In this document: one piece after another, positions 25,198 to 34,071 of the stretch
Position numbering within the stretch: position 1 is the stretch's first letter
How the letters are laid out: each line of letters begins with the position of its first letter
NCBI GenBank assembly: GCA_003248075.1
Contig: QJYK01000218.1
Coordinates: 1-59,946, forward strand
Source: Gemmatimonadota bacterium
Lineage (GTDB): Bacteria; Gemmatimonadota; Gemmatimonadetes; Longimicrobiales; Gaopeijiaceae
Direction of reading: 5' to 3'
DNA: 59,946 nucleotides
Position numbers and translations under genes: made by a program
The notes under the pieces: generated by a model
Database searches by the model: none
What the model saw: only the letters and a program-made list of their open reading frames with translations
What the model was told of the DNA's origin: nothing

Positions 25198-25902
25198 GTG
25201 TCGAGAGAATGGGGGGCGGGTAGAGCCCTGGGTGTTGCGCTGGCGGCGCTGGTCGCCGTGGCGGGATGCCGGGATCGCGTCGACGTTGAACGGGTTTCGG
25301 AGAACGCGAGCGCGGAGCGTGCTTCCCAGGGGATCGACGAGGCCGTGTGGATGGCTCTGACGGGTGAGCCCCGGTTCCATCTCATGGCGGCGCGGAAGGC
25401 CCTCGAGGACCACAAGCCCGAGGAGGCGGCGTCCAATCTGAGCGCGGCCCAGGGCATGATGCGTCTCGAGGTCACGAGGGCACGGGGTGCGCACGTGAGG
25501 CAGCGTCTCGAGGGTGCCGCGCTGGAGATGGGGGAAGCCAGCCGTCAGGCGCGAGGAGACGAGCTGAGCGCCGGGGAGCTCGCCCGCGTGACGGCGCGCG
25601 CATTGCTGGCCATGGCCGAACACCATCGAGAGCTCGCCGTGGCGGACTTCAGATCGGGTGAGCCCTCGGCGGGCGGCGTCAACGCGGCAGAGGCCGCCCG
25701 AGGGTTGGGATACGCCTTCACCGCCGCGGGGCTCGAGGTCGACAGCGTGCTCGCCAAGGCCATCCAGACCGCGGAGGTCGCGGCAGAGCGCGTGGAGCGC
25801 GACCGCTCGCAGAGGGCGTCCGCGGAGGCGGACAGTGCGCTCGTGCTCCTGGGCCACCATGCCAAGAGGCTCGAAAACGCGTTGGGCGCCCTTCGGCGCT
25901 AG
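25198..25902 (+). CDS. Predicted helical lipoprotein of unknown function
   Basis: 234 residues, GTG start six bases after AGGGGGG. The signal GVALAALVAVAGCRDR carries a lipobox with Cys24. The mature part is almost entirely alpha-helical and rich in Ala, Glu and Arg, with helical hairpins such as FHLMAARKALEDHKPEEAASNL and a C-terminal DSALVLLGHHAKRLENALGAL; this resembles TPR-like or haem-free four-helix proteins. I recognise no family. It follows the antiporter on the same strand at 232 bp and may be separately transcribed. Confidence 0.7.
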   Translation: MSREWGAGRALGVALAALVAVAGCRDRVDVERVSENASAERASQGIDEAVWMALTGEPRFHLMAARKALEDHKPEEAASNLSAAQGMMRLEVTRARGAHVRQRLEGAALEMGEASRQARGDELSAGELARVTARALLAMAEHHRELAVADFRSGEPSAGGVNAAEAARGLGYAFTAAGLEVDSVLAKAIQTAEVAAERVERDRSQRASAEADSALVLLGHHAKRLENALGALRR

Positions 25903-26172
25903 TCGCCCCGGGTCTGCGCCGCGAGCACATCCAGTCAGTGCGCCACGACGCCCCTGAGCCCGCCAGCAGAACCTGCGAAAGCGTGAGAACGGCCGACGCC
26001 ACCAGGAAGGGGGCCAAACGGCGAATCGCGGTCCGGCCCATCGCACTTTCTCTACGGCCCAATGGAAACCCTGCCAATTCAGTCCGGGCCCGAGGACCCG
26101 CGAAGCCACGGTGTGCCCGCCGCCTGGCGCCCGCTGGCCGGAGGTGCTCGGCCCGCTGTGGCGGGCTCGCCG

Positions 26173-27483
26173 TCACGCGGCCGGCTGACGTGACCTCGCG
26201 TCCACTCCGGCGATCTCCGGGATGCCCTGCGCCGCGCAGGGCGCGCGCACAACTGCGCCATCAGCCCCGATGAGATCCGAGGCGGCGCCGCGTCGACGCA
26301 CCCCCAGGTAGAGTGGAACCGCCACCGCCGTGAAAGCGCCACCCACGACGTATCCGATTCCGATCGATTGAGCCCGTGCGAGCCAGCCCAGACCCACCTG
26401 GCCGACGATCCCACCTCCGTTTCCGAACATGGAATCGAACGAGATGACCGTGGCGCGCTGGGCCGAGGGCACGCTGGCGTGCAGATACGCCTGCTTGGTG
26501 GGGCCGGTCACGCCCATCGCGACGGCCACGATCGCCATCCCCGCGAGCGCCACCCAGAAGCTCGTCGCGAGGCCCACGGCGACGGCGGCGACGCATTGAG
26601 CCGCGCCGGACCAGACGAGTAGGGTGGTGCGTCTCCCACACAAGGCTGAGACCCGATCGACGATCGCATTGCCCACGATCATCGCGCCGGCGATGAGGGA
26701 CGCCGCGGCACCCGCGACCCAGACCGCGTCTCGGCCGAGCAGCTCGAGGAAGTAGGGTTGCCACGCGTAGAACCCCCACGTCATGAAGCCCGACTGGACC
26801 GCCGATGCGAGCATCACGAGTCGCACGGGTCGGCGCCGCCAGCCGTACTCGAGCGACGCTCGTCCGACTCCCAGCATCTCCTGCGGCACCTGAGACAGGG
26901 AGACGGCTCGGGAGGAAAAGCCGAGGTCCCGCATCGTCAGCCACGCCACGCCGAAGACCGCGACGAGCATGACGGAGCGCATCATGTACGGCAGGGAGAG
27001 GTCGAGATCACCGAGCACGCCTCCCCCGATCGTCCCCAGGAGCATTGCGGCACCCGAGATCATCGAGCCCCGGGCGAACACGCGGTCGAGCTGTCCTTCG
27101 AAGCCGATGTGTTGAAGCGCGTCGACCAGCCACGCTTCGACGGCCCCGGAGTAGAACGTGAACCCGAGGCCCATGAACACGGAGATCCCCGCGAAGACGA
27201 GAAGGCCTGCACCGGTGCGCGCCGCGAGGACGTAGAGCAGGGTCGTGACGGCCAGGAGCGCGACGCTCATGAGGAAGCTGGCCCGCCGGCCCGCGGTGTC
27301 CGCGAACACGCCGGTGGGCACCTCGAAGAGCACCATGCCAGCCGTGAACGCCGCGTTCGCGAGGAAGACCCCGAGGATGTCCAACCCCGCGTCCAACAGG
27401 AACAGCGTGTTCACCCCCCAGATGAGGGCCGAGGACAGGGTGAAGAGTCCCGCGATGAGGTAGTAGGTCAGCGCGGGGTGCAT
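26173..27483 (-). CDS. Major facilitator superfamily transporter
   Basis: 436 residues with about 12 membrane helices. The loop between helices 2 and 3 has the MFS motif A variant GVFADTAGRRASF, and the N-terminus (YYLIAGLFTLSSALIWGVNTLFLLDAGLD) matches small drug or sugar permeases of the group whose second helix ends FEVPTGVFAD. The two six-helix halves are split by RAVSLSQVPQEMLGVGRASLEYG. The substrate is unknown. A 270-bp spacer with no supported gene separates it from the convergent lipoprotein gene. Confidence 0.87.
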   Translation of the reverse strand: MHPALTYYLIAGLFTLSSALIWGVNTLFLLDAGLDILGVFLANAAFTAGMVLFEVPTGVFADTAGRRASFLMSVALLAVTTLLYVLAARTGAGLLVFAGISVFMGLGFTFYSGAVEAWLVDALQHIGFEGQLDRVFARGSMISGAAMLLGTIGGGVLGDLDLSLPYMMRSVMLVAVFGVAWLTMRDLGFSSRAVSLSQVPQEMLGVGRASLEYGWRRRPVRLVMLASAVQSGFMTWGFYAWQPYFLELLGRDAVWVAGAAASLIAGAMIVGNAIVDRVSALCGRRTTLLVWSGAAQCVAAVAVGLATSFWVALAGMAIVAVAMGVTGPTKQAYLHASVPSAQRATVISFDSMFGNGGGIVGQVGLGWLARAQSIGIGYVVGGAFTAVAVPLYLGVRRRGAASDLIGADGAVVRAPCAAQGIPEIAGVDARSRQPAA

Positions 27484-27561
27484 GCGTCAGCCGCGGGAGG
27501 CGGGGCAGATCATCGACCGACGCTCACGAAGCCGCGTCCGCCGATACCACGGCGGCCGCGA

Positions 27562-27885
27562 TCAGGTGACCCTGTCCCCTTCGAGCGCGAGCCCGGCCTC
27601 CTGCCAGCCATGCACACCCTCTTCATACCGTCGAATCCTCTCGTATCCGGCTTCCTCGAGGGCCCGATAAAGCATCTGGCTGGCCGTACAGTCCCGGCTC
27701 GTGCAATAGACGACGATCTCGTCGTCGAAGGCGAGTACCTCCAGGGCTGCAGCCGCAGATCCGATGCCGAGCGACCCCGGTATATGAGCGGAACGAAAGC
27801 GCCATCCGTCGAACGCCATGACGAGCCTGAAGTCGTCGCCCCGCTCGAGCTTGGCCCTCAGCTCCTCCGTCGTAATGGTCTTCAT
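27562..27885 (-). CDS. Single-domain rhodanese-like sulfurtransferase
   Basis: 107 residues from ATG 27885 (an upstream ATG at 27924 would add 13 residues). It contains the rhodanese fold markers EELRAKLERGDDF, RSAHIPGSLG and the active-site loop YCTSRDCTAS, where Cys61 should carry the persulfide; a second cysteine (Cys66) closes the loop. The C-terminus GYERIRRYEEGVHGWQEAG is canonical. It lies immediately after the sensor-kinase gene in the same direction (10 bp from the upstream ATG), so the two are probably one operon and the rhodanese may feed or report sulfane sulfur for that signalling pathway. Confidence 0.88.
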   Translation of the reverse strand: MKTITTEELRAKLERGDDFRLVMAFDGWRFRSAHIPGSLGIGSAAAALEVLAFDDEIVVYCTSRDCTASQMLYRALEEAGYERIRRYEEGVHGWQEAGLALEGDRVT

Positions 27886-27934
27886 GCTGTCTCGAACGTG
27901 CAGGGGGTTTGGGGCGGACACCATACAACGGGCC

Positions 27935-29347
27935 TCATCCGGGTGCCTCCTCGATCTCGAGGCTGACCCGGAATTCGGTGCGTCCCGGACGGGACTCGAC
28001 GCCGATGTCCCCGCCGTAACCGCGGACGAGGCGCCGTGTCAGGTCGAGTCCGAGACCGGTGCCCTGGCCCGGGGGCTTCGTGGTGAAGAACGGGTCCCAG
28101 ATCCGCGGGAGGACGTCCTCGGGGATTCCGCCGCCGTCGTCGGAGACCGACACCACCACCCGGTCGTGCTCGTGCCGGGCCTCGATCTGGACGTGGCCGG
28201 ACTGGGGAATCGCGTCGAGCGCGTTGTCGACCAGGTTCAGCCAGACCTGGTTGAGCTCGGCGCCCGACGCGCGCACCTTCGGCAAGCCCGGCTCGAAGGC
28301 GAGCGAGATCGAGGCGCCCTTGGCCTTGGCTGCGGCGGCGAGCACGCGAACCGTATCACGCAGGCCGGGCTCGACGTCCACCGCCTCGGGCCCGGACCGG
28401 CTGTCCATGTAGGTAAACCGCTTGATGGCGGCGACCAGCTCATGGATCCGGGACGCGGCGTTCTCGACGTCGGTGGCGAGGGAGAAGATGTTGCAGCCGG
28501 CGGCCACCCAACGGAGGGCGGCGTCGAGTGCCGGCTGCGGAAGGCCCTCGGCGAGCACGTCCAGGTCTTCGAGCGTGACCGCCGTGTCGGCCAACGGAGC
28601 CGCGTGTCGCTCGCTCTGACCGCGCCGTCGGAGCCACTCGGCGATGTCGTCTTCGCGCGACGCCTGCTCGAGGGCCGAGAGCACGTCACCCATGGGCTTG
28701 CGGTAGCAGGCGTTCCGGATGGCATCGATGCGGGTGTGCTGGGCTTCCGTGAGCCCAGCGGCGCCGAGGGCGCGGGCGGCCGAGTCGGCCTCCCCGAGTC
28801 CTTCGAGGAGCAGCCGGGCTCCGCGTGCGGCCGCCGACGCCGGGTTGTTGAGCTCGTGCGCGAGCCCCGCGGCCAGCCTCCCCAGCGACAGCATCTTCTC
28901 GTCCTGGAGGTCGCTGGCGTTGAAGTTTCGCGCGCGGTCCAGCATGAGGTGAACGGTATACGCCGTGAAGGTCGGACACCGATAGACCATCTCGGGAAAG
29001 TGGCCCACATCGATGGCCAGGAGCACCGAGGGCTCCTCGGCGACGTTGTCCCCCGGTGGAGCCCGCATGCGCGAGTACGGGAGCATCCCCGTCACCTCAC
29101 CCTTACCCCAACCCATGACACGCCGTGGGCCTGCGCCGCGGTCGACACGGACTCCGATATGGCCTTCGAGAATCACGAACAGGTTCTCGACCGGTCTGCC
29201 CTTGGGCGCCACCAGGTCTCCCGCGCCTCGGCTCTGGACCACACCGTGCTCGACGAGCCAGGCCAGCTCCTCGCGCGGGAGACCCGCGAGGTTGGGAAGC
29301 GTCTGAAGCTGCGCGAGGAGGTCGTCGCGGTCGATCGCGAGTGGCAT
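27935..29347 (-). CDS. Soluble sensor histidine kinase with N-terminal cyclic-nucleotide-binding-like domain
   Basis: 470 residues, no membrane helix. Residues 1-140 form a CRP-type cNMP-binding domain ([17 protein letters not shown]), though the phosphate-binding cassette is not well conserved, so a ligand other than cAMP is possible. The phosphoacceptor is His164 in [15 protein letters not shown]. The ATPase domain has an N-box (NLVDNALDA), [13 protein letters not shown] and GQGTGLGL. About 150 residues of unassigned helical sequence separate the H-box from the ATPase domain. There is no response regulator next door; the rhodanese follows directly. The start MPLAIDRDD is preferred over an upstream ATG at 29392. 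Confidence 0.87.
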   Translation of the reverse strand: MPLAIDRDDLLAQLQTLPNLAGLPREELAWLVEHGVVQSRGAGDLVAPKGRPVENLFVILEGHIGVRVDRGAGPRRVMGWGKGEVTGMLPYSRMRAPPGDNVAEEPSVLLAIDVGHFPEMVYRCPTFTAYTVHLMLDRARNFNASDLQDEKMLSLGRLAAGLAHELNNPASAAARGARLLLEGLGEADSAARALGAAGLTEAQHTRIDAIRNACYRKPMGDVLSALEQASREDDIAEWLRRRGQSERHAAPLADTAVTLEDLDVLAEGLPQPALDAALRWVAAGCNIFSLATDVENAASRIHELVAAIKRFTYMDSRSGPEAVDVEPGLRDTVRVLAAAAKAKGASISLAFEPGLPKVRASGAELNQVWLNLVDNALDAIPQSGHVQIEARHEHDRVVVSVSDDGGGIPEDVLPRIWDPFFTTKPPGQGTGLGLDLTRRLVRGYGGDIGVESRPGRTEFRVSLEIEEAPG

Positions 29348-29392
29348 GCGTTGGGGTCGGTGGGCTGGTCGGGGAGGGGAGGAACGATACAA

Positions 29393-29417
29393 GATGCCCG
29401 GGAAAGCCCCGGGCGTC
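29393..29417. terminator. Strong stem-loop between the usher and histidine-kinase genes
   Basis: GATGCCCGGG (29393-29402) pairs with CCCGGGCGTC (29408-29417) around AAAGC: nine Watson-Crick pairs and one G-U. On the minus strand it falls about 100 bases after the usher stop and 46 bases before the kinase start, so it may separate the fimbrial operon from the kinase operon or act in the kinase leader. A U-run is lacking. Confidence 0.45.
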
Positions 29418-29518
29418 GACTCAATCTGCCTCGGTCGCCCGCCGAACGCACCTCCTCGTGGCGGACCCCCGACGGTGCGGGTGCGACGCTCGACCGCCCG
29501 GCGACCTCCCGGTACGGC

Positions 29519-32137
29519 TCAGCGCCGACCCCGCGACGTCACGCGGAGGACGATGGGGTCGACCGCAGCGGTGGCCGCGCCCGACCCCACCTCCAGGGCC
29601 ACTTCGACCTTCTCCGGTATGAGCCCGGACTGGTCCAGGTAGCCCGCCGCGAAACGCAGGACGTAGCTCCCTGGCCGGACCCCTGCCTCGTAGAACGCAC
29701 CGTCGGAGAACGTCCGGATCGGTCTCACCTGGCCCGTGCGTGTGTCCACCAGCTCGAGGTGTGCATAGGCGAGCGGACTGGTGGCGCCTCCGTCGACGCG
29801 GAGAACCATGCCCGAGATCTCGCGCGACGGGGACACGGGGACGTTGACACGTCGAAACGAGGCTGGAGGAACCGTGACCCGGACCGCGTTGCGTGCCGGT
29901 ACCAGCGTGGGATCATCGATCGACGTCGAGTCGGCCCAGATCTCCACGGGCTCGAAGGGCACGAGGTCCCAGGATGTATGTCGGCCCCGGGCGTCGGTGG
30001 TGACGGCCCTATCGCCGACCACCAGACGCACGCCGCCGAGCCCCTTCTCACCGGGGTCGAGGTCGCCGTTGCCGTTCTCGTCGACGAAGACGTAGCCCGA
30101 GATGCCACCTCGCTCGAGCCCGGGGCCGGGCGCCAGGCTGAGCTGGGATGTCGCCTCGTTCCAGTGGACGGTGCCCTGGCTGAACTGGGTCAGCTGAGCT
30201 GGCGCGCCGTCGCGCGCCATGAGCTGGGTGACGTTGCGAAGCTGCGGCAGGTACGATGAAAGGCTCACGGTGAAGGCCGTACCCAGCGTCCGCTGCCAGG
30301 ACGCTCCCACCTCGAGGCGTACGCCCTGCGCGAGCTGATAGGCCAGATGCCCCCGTGCCCGCTCCACCGCAGCAGCGTCCAGCACCTCCAATTCGGCACG
30401 GACCAGGAGGCTCTTTCGACCCGGCAATCGGAGGAGCCCGCTCAACGCGGCGAATTGGTAGTCGTCCACGGCGCGCGCACCGGCGTCGGCGGTGAGGGTC
30501 TCGCGTCGTAGCCCCGACTCGATGCCGAGGTTGCCGAAGGGGATCGTCAGGGACGCTTGGGCCCGGGTGTCCGCGGTCTCCTGGAATACCTGTCGGAGGA
30601 GCGAGGCGCGCACGAATAGCCGGTTGTGGCCGGGCAGGGGCCGAACGAACAGGTCGGTCTCCGTGGTGGACCTCCGCCGGGCATCGTGAAGGACGGGATC
30701 CTCGAGCGACGTCGAAAACGCCGTGTGGGCACCCCTCAGCCGAATCCTGGGCGAGGGTGCAAAGGTGGCACCGGCCCGGAGGAATCCGGCTTGGAGCGCC
30801 TCCATGGACACTTCGAGGGACTGTCCGAGCATCCCGGTGACGCCCGCGTACGGCTGCGCCAGCGAGGACAGCGAGTCGCGGACGAAGGCCTCGGCCCCGG
30901 CACGGACGCTCCACCGGTTGCTCAGGCCGTAGCGCAGGTCCAGGTTGCCGCTTCCCGCGCAGTCCGCGCGTCGACACAGGCCCCCGCTCAGCCCCCATTC
31001 GAAGCGGCCGCCGGGGAGCCGATCGCCCCCGAGCAGGAGCAGGCGGTCCGTCGTGACGACCTCGCCGTGCGGGCCGAACGCGACGACTTGGACCGCGTTC
31101 TCGCCGTACCGGAGCGGGATGTCCAGGGCGAACGCGCCCTGCTCGTCCGCCCGGAGGAGGTCCAAGGTTCGTCCGGATTGCCGGAGCTCTACCTCCCAGC
31201 CGGGTCCGACCCGACCGCTGAAGGCGTCCGTGCCGAAGTAGCTTCCGCGGAGATAGGGGGCGTTGGTCAGGTAGAAGCCGCGCACGTCGCGGAGGCGCGG
31301 GCCGGTGGTGAAGCCGTCGCCTAGGCGCATCTGCGTGATCCAGCGAGTGTCATGGAACACCGCCTGGTACGTGGCGTCCACCCGGTGGGCGCCCTGGGAC
31401 ACCGGCCCCAGCGATCGGGACGTGACGCGCAGGCCTCCCTCGAGGACCCGGGCGGCGACTCCGAGAGAGTAGGCGACGGAGCCTCGCGGGTCGTCCGCGT
31501 CGGACGACAGTCCCCAATCGAGGACGGCGCCGCCCAGAGGGGAGGATGCCGGATCCAGCAACGGAGGGGCGGCCCCCAGCCCCGCCTCTCGTCTCAGCGC
31601 CTCCCATCGGGCCTCCCGCGCCAGCCTGCGACCGATGGGCAGGGCCTCCGGGTTCGTGACGATCGCGGTCAGGGACACCCAGTCGGTCTGGATGGTCAGG
31701 CTCAGGAGTCGTTCGAGAATCGGCGTTGCGACGTAGATGTCACCTCCGCCCTCCCCTGTGATCCATCCGTCGGGGACCGCGACCGCCTTCCCGTCGACGC
31801 TGGCGGTGCCCGGGACCGCGTCGATCCTCACGACGCGGTTCCCCGGGTACAGGGTCGCCACGAGGGCCCCGTTCGGCTCTCGGGCGTGCTCGACCTCGGC
31901 GATCTCGAAGAGCTCGATCGCGGGAAGAAGCGCGACCGCACCGTCCGAGAAGGCGCGGAGGGTGTGATTGCTGAAACGCCCGATCCGGAGCTCGAGAAGG
32001 ATCTCCTCGAACCCCGTCGCTGCGTCGACAGGTGCCTCCGCGGCAAGCGCGAACGGTCCAGTGGCCTCCTGAGCCGAGAAGGACGCAGGCGCGGCCAGCG
32101 ACACCAGTAGCAGGAGTCCGGGCCGGGCCGGGATCAC
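29519..32137 (-). CDS. Outer-membrane usher-like protein with C-terminal SdrD/carboxypeptidase-regulatory-like domains
   Basis: 872 residues. The signal peptide (GLLLLVSLAAPASFSAQ) is followed by an N-terminal domain (GFEEILLELRIGRFSNHTL) and a long beta-rich region with alternating aromatic strands. It includes RGFYLTNAPYLRGSYFGTDAF and GENAVQVVAFGPHGEVV, resembling the barrel and plug of alternative chaperone-usher ushers. The C-terminus has an SdrD-like segment with a calcium-binding DENGNGDLDPGEKG loop and a carboxypeptidase-regulatory-like Ig fold. It is encoded last in a four-gene operon with a PapD-like chaperone (4-bp overlap) and two pilin-like genes, which strongly supports an usher role: secreting and polymerising fimbrial subunits. 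Direct similarity to FimD is weak. Confidence 0.75.
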   Translation of the reverse strand: MIPARPGLLLLVSLAAPASFSAQEATGPFALAAEAPVDAATGFEEILLELRIGRFSNHTLRAFSDGAVALLPAIELFEIAEVEHAREPNGALVATLYPGNRVVRIDAVPGTASVDGKAVAVPDGWITGEGGGDIYVATPILERLLSLTIQTDWVSLTAIVTNPEALPIGRRLAREARWEALRREAGLGAAPPLLDPASSPLGGAVLDWGLSSDADDPRGSVAYSLGVAARVLEGGLRVTSRSLGPVSQGAHRVDATYQAVFHDTRWITQMRLGDGFTTGPRLRDVRGFYLTNAPYLRGSYFGTDAFSGRVGPGWEVELRQSGRTLDLLRADEQGAFALDIPLRYGENAVQVVAFGPHGEVVTTDRLLLLGGDRLPGGRFEWGLSGGLCRRADCAGSGNLDLRYGLSNRWSVRAGAEAFVRDSLSSLAQPYAGVTGMLGQSLEVSMEALQAGFLRAGATFAPSPRIRLRGAHTAFSTSLEDPVLHDARRRSTTETDLFVRPLPGHNRLFVRASLLRQVFQETADTRAQASLTIPFGNLGIESGLRRETLTADAGARAVDDYQFAALSGLLRLPGRKSLLVRAELEVLDAAAVERARGHLAYQLAQGVRLEVGASWQRTLGTAFTVSLSSYLPQLRNVTQLMARDGAPAQLTQFSQGTVHWNEATSQLSLAPGPGLERGGISGYVFVDENGNGDLDPGEKGLGGVRLVVGDRAVTTDARGRHTSWDLVPFEPVEIWADSTSIDDPTLVPARNAVRVTVPPASFRRVNVPVSPSREISGMVLRVDGGATSPLAYAHLELVDTRTGQVRPIRTFSDGAFYEAGVRPGSYVLRFAAGYLDQSGLIPEKVEVALEVGSGAATAAVDPIVLRVTSRGRR

Positions 32138-32976
32138 GGCCTCACGACCTCCTCGGACAGCTCCAGCGGGATGGAAGGAAGGCGGTCGGCCTGGGCGACG
32201 TCGTCGCGCTCGGTGCTCAGCCGCATGAAGAGGCGGTAGGTCCCCGTGGGCACATCGCTCACGGCGTACGCATAGCGGCGGTGGTACTCGCGGTACACGG
32301 CCACCTGCTCGGTCCAGGAACGGAGCTCACCGCCGTTCACGTCCCGAAGAGAAAACTCGAGCCGGCCGATGTAGGCCCCCTCGTCCTCGCGGACGAAGTC
32401 GGGGCGTACGACAAGGCTGTCGCCCTCTATCCTGGGCCGAAAGTCGTCGACACGGAGGCCGGTTCGGACCGCCCCCTTTCGGTACGAAAGCGCGATGATC
32501 GTGCGGACCTCGAGGTCGAGGCCCACCTGGACACCGCTCGAATCGGGAACCCCGGCCACGGGGAGCCGCTGCCCTCTGCTCGTGAACACGAGTCGCGCCC
32601 AGTACTCACCGTCCGAGGTGCCGGGCGGGGCTTTGGCGAGCAACCGGACGACCCGGCGCTGCTCCGGCGGCACGACGAGCCTGCGGGGGAGCACCTGGAT
32701 CCAGCCGGCGGCGGAACGGGGGTCCTGGCTCAGCGAGTCGACGTGCAGGAGGACCCGACCCTCTTCGTCGGTGGTCGGGTAGCCGAAGACGGCTTCGACG
32801 GTGACCTCCTCCGGCGTCGCGGACGGATTGTACAGGGTGATGGCCTCGGCCGGTCGATCGTCGCTCAAATAGATGGCCGTCGGAGCGACGGCGATGGCCA
32901 TCACTTCCGATGCGAGCGACGCCACCAGGAAGAGGAGCGTCAGAGGGAGGGTCCGTCGGGGTGGGGGAATCCTCAT
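32134..32976 (-). CDS. Periplasmic PapD-like fimbrial chaperone
   Basis: 280 residues with a signal peptide (LTLLFLVASLASEVMA). Two Ig-like domains are visible: AIAVAPTAIYLSDDRPAEAITLYNPS begins the first, and WIQVLPRRLVVPPEQRRVVRLLAK carries the basic strand that in PapD-type chaperones donates residues to unfolded subunits. The second domain ends near PLELSEEVVRP. In classical chaperones an Arg and a Lys in the cleft anchor the subunit's C-terminus; suitable basic residues are present but I cannot assign them with certainty. Operon position, between pilin-like genes and the usher, fixes the role. Confidence 0.82.
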   Translation of the reverse strand: MRIPPPRRTLPLTLLFLVASLASEVMAIAVAPTAIYLSDDRPAEAITLYNPSATPEEVTVEAVFGYPTTDEEGRVLLHVDSLSQDPRSAAGWIQVLPRRLVVPPEQRRVVRLLAKAPPGTSDGEYWARLVFTSRGQRLPVAGVPDSSGVQVGLDLEVRTIIALSYRKGAVRTGLRVDDFRPRIEGDSLVVRPDFVREDEGAYIGRLEFSLRDVNGGELRSWTEQVAVYREYHRRYAYAVSDVPTGTYRLFMRLSTERDDVAQADRLPSIPLELSEEVVRP

Positions 32977-32979
32977 GGG

Positions 32980-33543
32980 TCAATTGCCGAGGTAGGAGAT
33001 GGTGAGGGTGATCGTTGCCGCATAGGCGCCGACCGCTACATGACCCGGGGGCGTGGCCGTACCCCCGAGAAAGACGGCTCCCCGACCGTTGCCTGGGAGT
33101 CGGAGGGGCTGGGGCACCGCCGGGTCGAAGGCCACCTGGCTGCCGATGGAGCCGTCCGGGGAGTAGCCCGCGGTCCCGGGTCCGAAGGACAGGGGGACGG
33201 TGGAGCCGCCGGGACCCACGAGGTCCGACGGGAGCAGGAGCTCCACCAGGACCTCGGTGAGTCGTTCGCCCCGGATGTCGAATTGCCCGGAGTTGACCGG
33301 GTCGGTCCGGAGAATGGTGGTGGGAATCCCGCCGAGCAGATCGCCGAAGTTGAGCGACTGCACCGGGCGGGCTCGGAGAGGTCGCCCCTGTGCGGCCGCG
33401 GCGTTCGCGTCCACGAGCAACAGCAGAAGAAGCGCAGCGAGGAGGGTACATACCGTCCGAAACTCGATCGGCCGGCGGCCGGCGCCCACGAGCTCGAAGC
33501 CCGTGGGGACCAGCCCCCGGCCGATCACGCCGAGCGAGATCAC
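32980..33543 (-). CDS. DUF4402-like fimbrial subunit, second pilin of the operon
   Basis: 187 residues from GTG 33543, supported by AGGGGGG five bases upstream. The export signal is internal to a long N-terminus (CTLLAALLLLLLVDANAAAAQ, about residues 32-52). The mature part has the DUF4402 pattern: RPVQSLNFGDLLGG near the start, a central SGQFDIRGERLTEVLVEL strand pair, and a C-terminal GAVFLGGTATPP then YAATITLTISYLGN. The last strand, ending in an aromatic residue close to the C-terminus, fits a chaperone-usher subunit. Compared with the first pilin its signal region is unusually long, so it may be a tip or anchor subunit. Confidence 0.72.
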   Translation of the reverse strand: MISLGVIGRGLVPTGFELVGAGRRPIEFRTVCTLLAALLLLLLVDANAAAAQGRPLRARPVQSLNFGDLLGGIPTTILRTDPVNSGQFDIRGERLTEVLVELLLPSDLVGPGGSTVPLSFGPGTAGYSPDGSIGSQVAFDPAVPQPLRLPGNGRGAVFLGGTATPPGHVAVGAYAATITLTISYLGN

Positions 33544-33579
33544 CGCGGCCCCCCTTGACGGCCCGGGAGCCGGGCCGGT

Positions 33580-34071
33580 TCAGCTCCCCGTATAGGCCAC
33601 CGTCAGCGAGACTGTCCCGCTGTAAGCTCCGGCGGCCTGCGTGGGCGTGGGGGACACCGTCCCGCCGATGAAGACGAGGAGACCACCGGAAACGAGGTTG
33701 GTGGTCGCGACCGAGCCCGGGTCGAAGGTCGAGTCGACCCCGGCGGCTCCGTAGCCTGCGCTGCCGGCCCCGAACGAGATCGGCAGGTTGTTCGGGCCTG
33801 ACGCCAGGTTGGCGGGGAGCGTCCCGAAGTCCAACGTCACTTCGAGCGTGCTGTAGCCGGCGACCGTGAACGAGCCCGCGTTGGCGTCGTCCGGGAGGAG
33901 GGTCGAGGGCACGCCCGGAATCACGTCACCGAAGTCGAGCACCTGGGTACCGGTGACCGTGAGCGGCGCCAGCACGTTCGCGGTGGCCTGGATGTTCGCG
34001 CTGACTTGCGCGGACAGGACACCGGGAAGTGCCAGGGCGATCGCAGCGGCCACGAGCGAGCGATGGAGCAT
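33580..34071 (-). CDS. DUF4402-like major fimbrial subunit
   Basis: 163 residues with a clean signal peptide (MLHRSLVAAAIALALPGVLSAQ) after a strong AAGGAAGG ribosome binding site. The mature sequence follows the same plan as the next gene: LTVTGTQVLDFGDVIPG, a central SFTVAGYSTLEVTLDFG, then GGLLVFIGGTVSP and a final YSGTVSLTVAYTGS. It is poor in charged residues and lacks cysteines, as expected for an immunoglobulin-like pilin completed by strand donation. First place in the operon and the best translation signal suggest it is the main structural subunit. Confidence 0.78.
   Translation of the reverse strand: MLHRSLVAAAIALALPGVLSAQVSANIQATANVLAPLTVTGTQVLDFGDVIPGVPSTLLPDDANAGSFTVAGYSTLEVTLDFGTLPANLASGPNNLPISFGAGSAGYGAAGVDSTFDPGSVATTNLVSGGLLVFIGGTVSPTPTQAAGAYSGTVSLTVAYTGS

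Noticed and set aside
25718-26041. Minus-strand frame opening MGRTAIRRLAPFLVASAVLTL, which looks like a signal peptide
   Set aside because: After the hydrophobic stretch it turns into arginine/proline-rich sequence typical of an antisense frame, overlaps the supported lipoprotein gene for 185 bp and has only a weak ribosome site.
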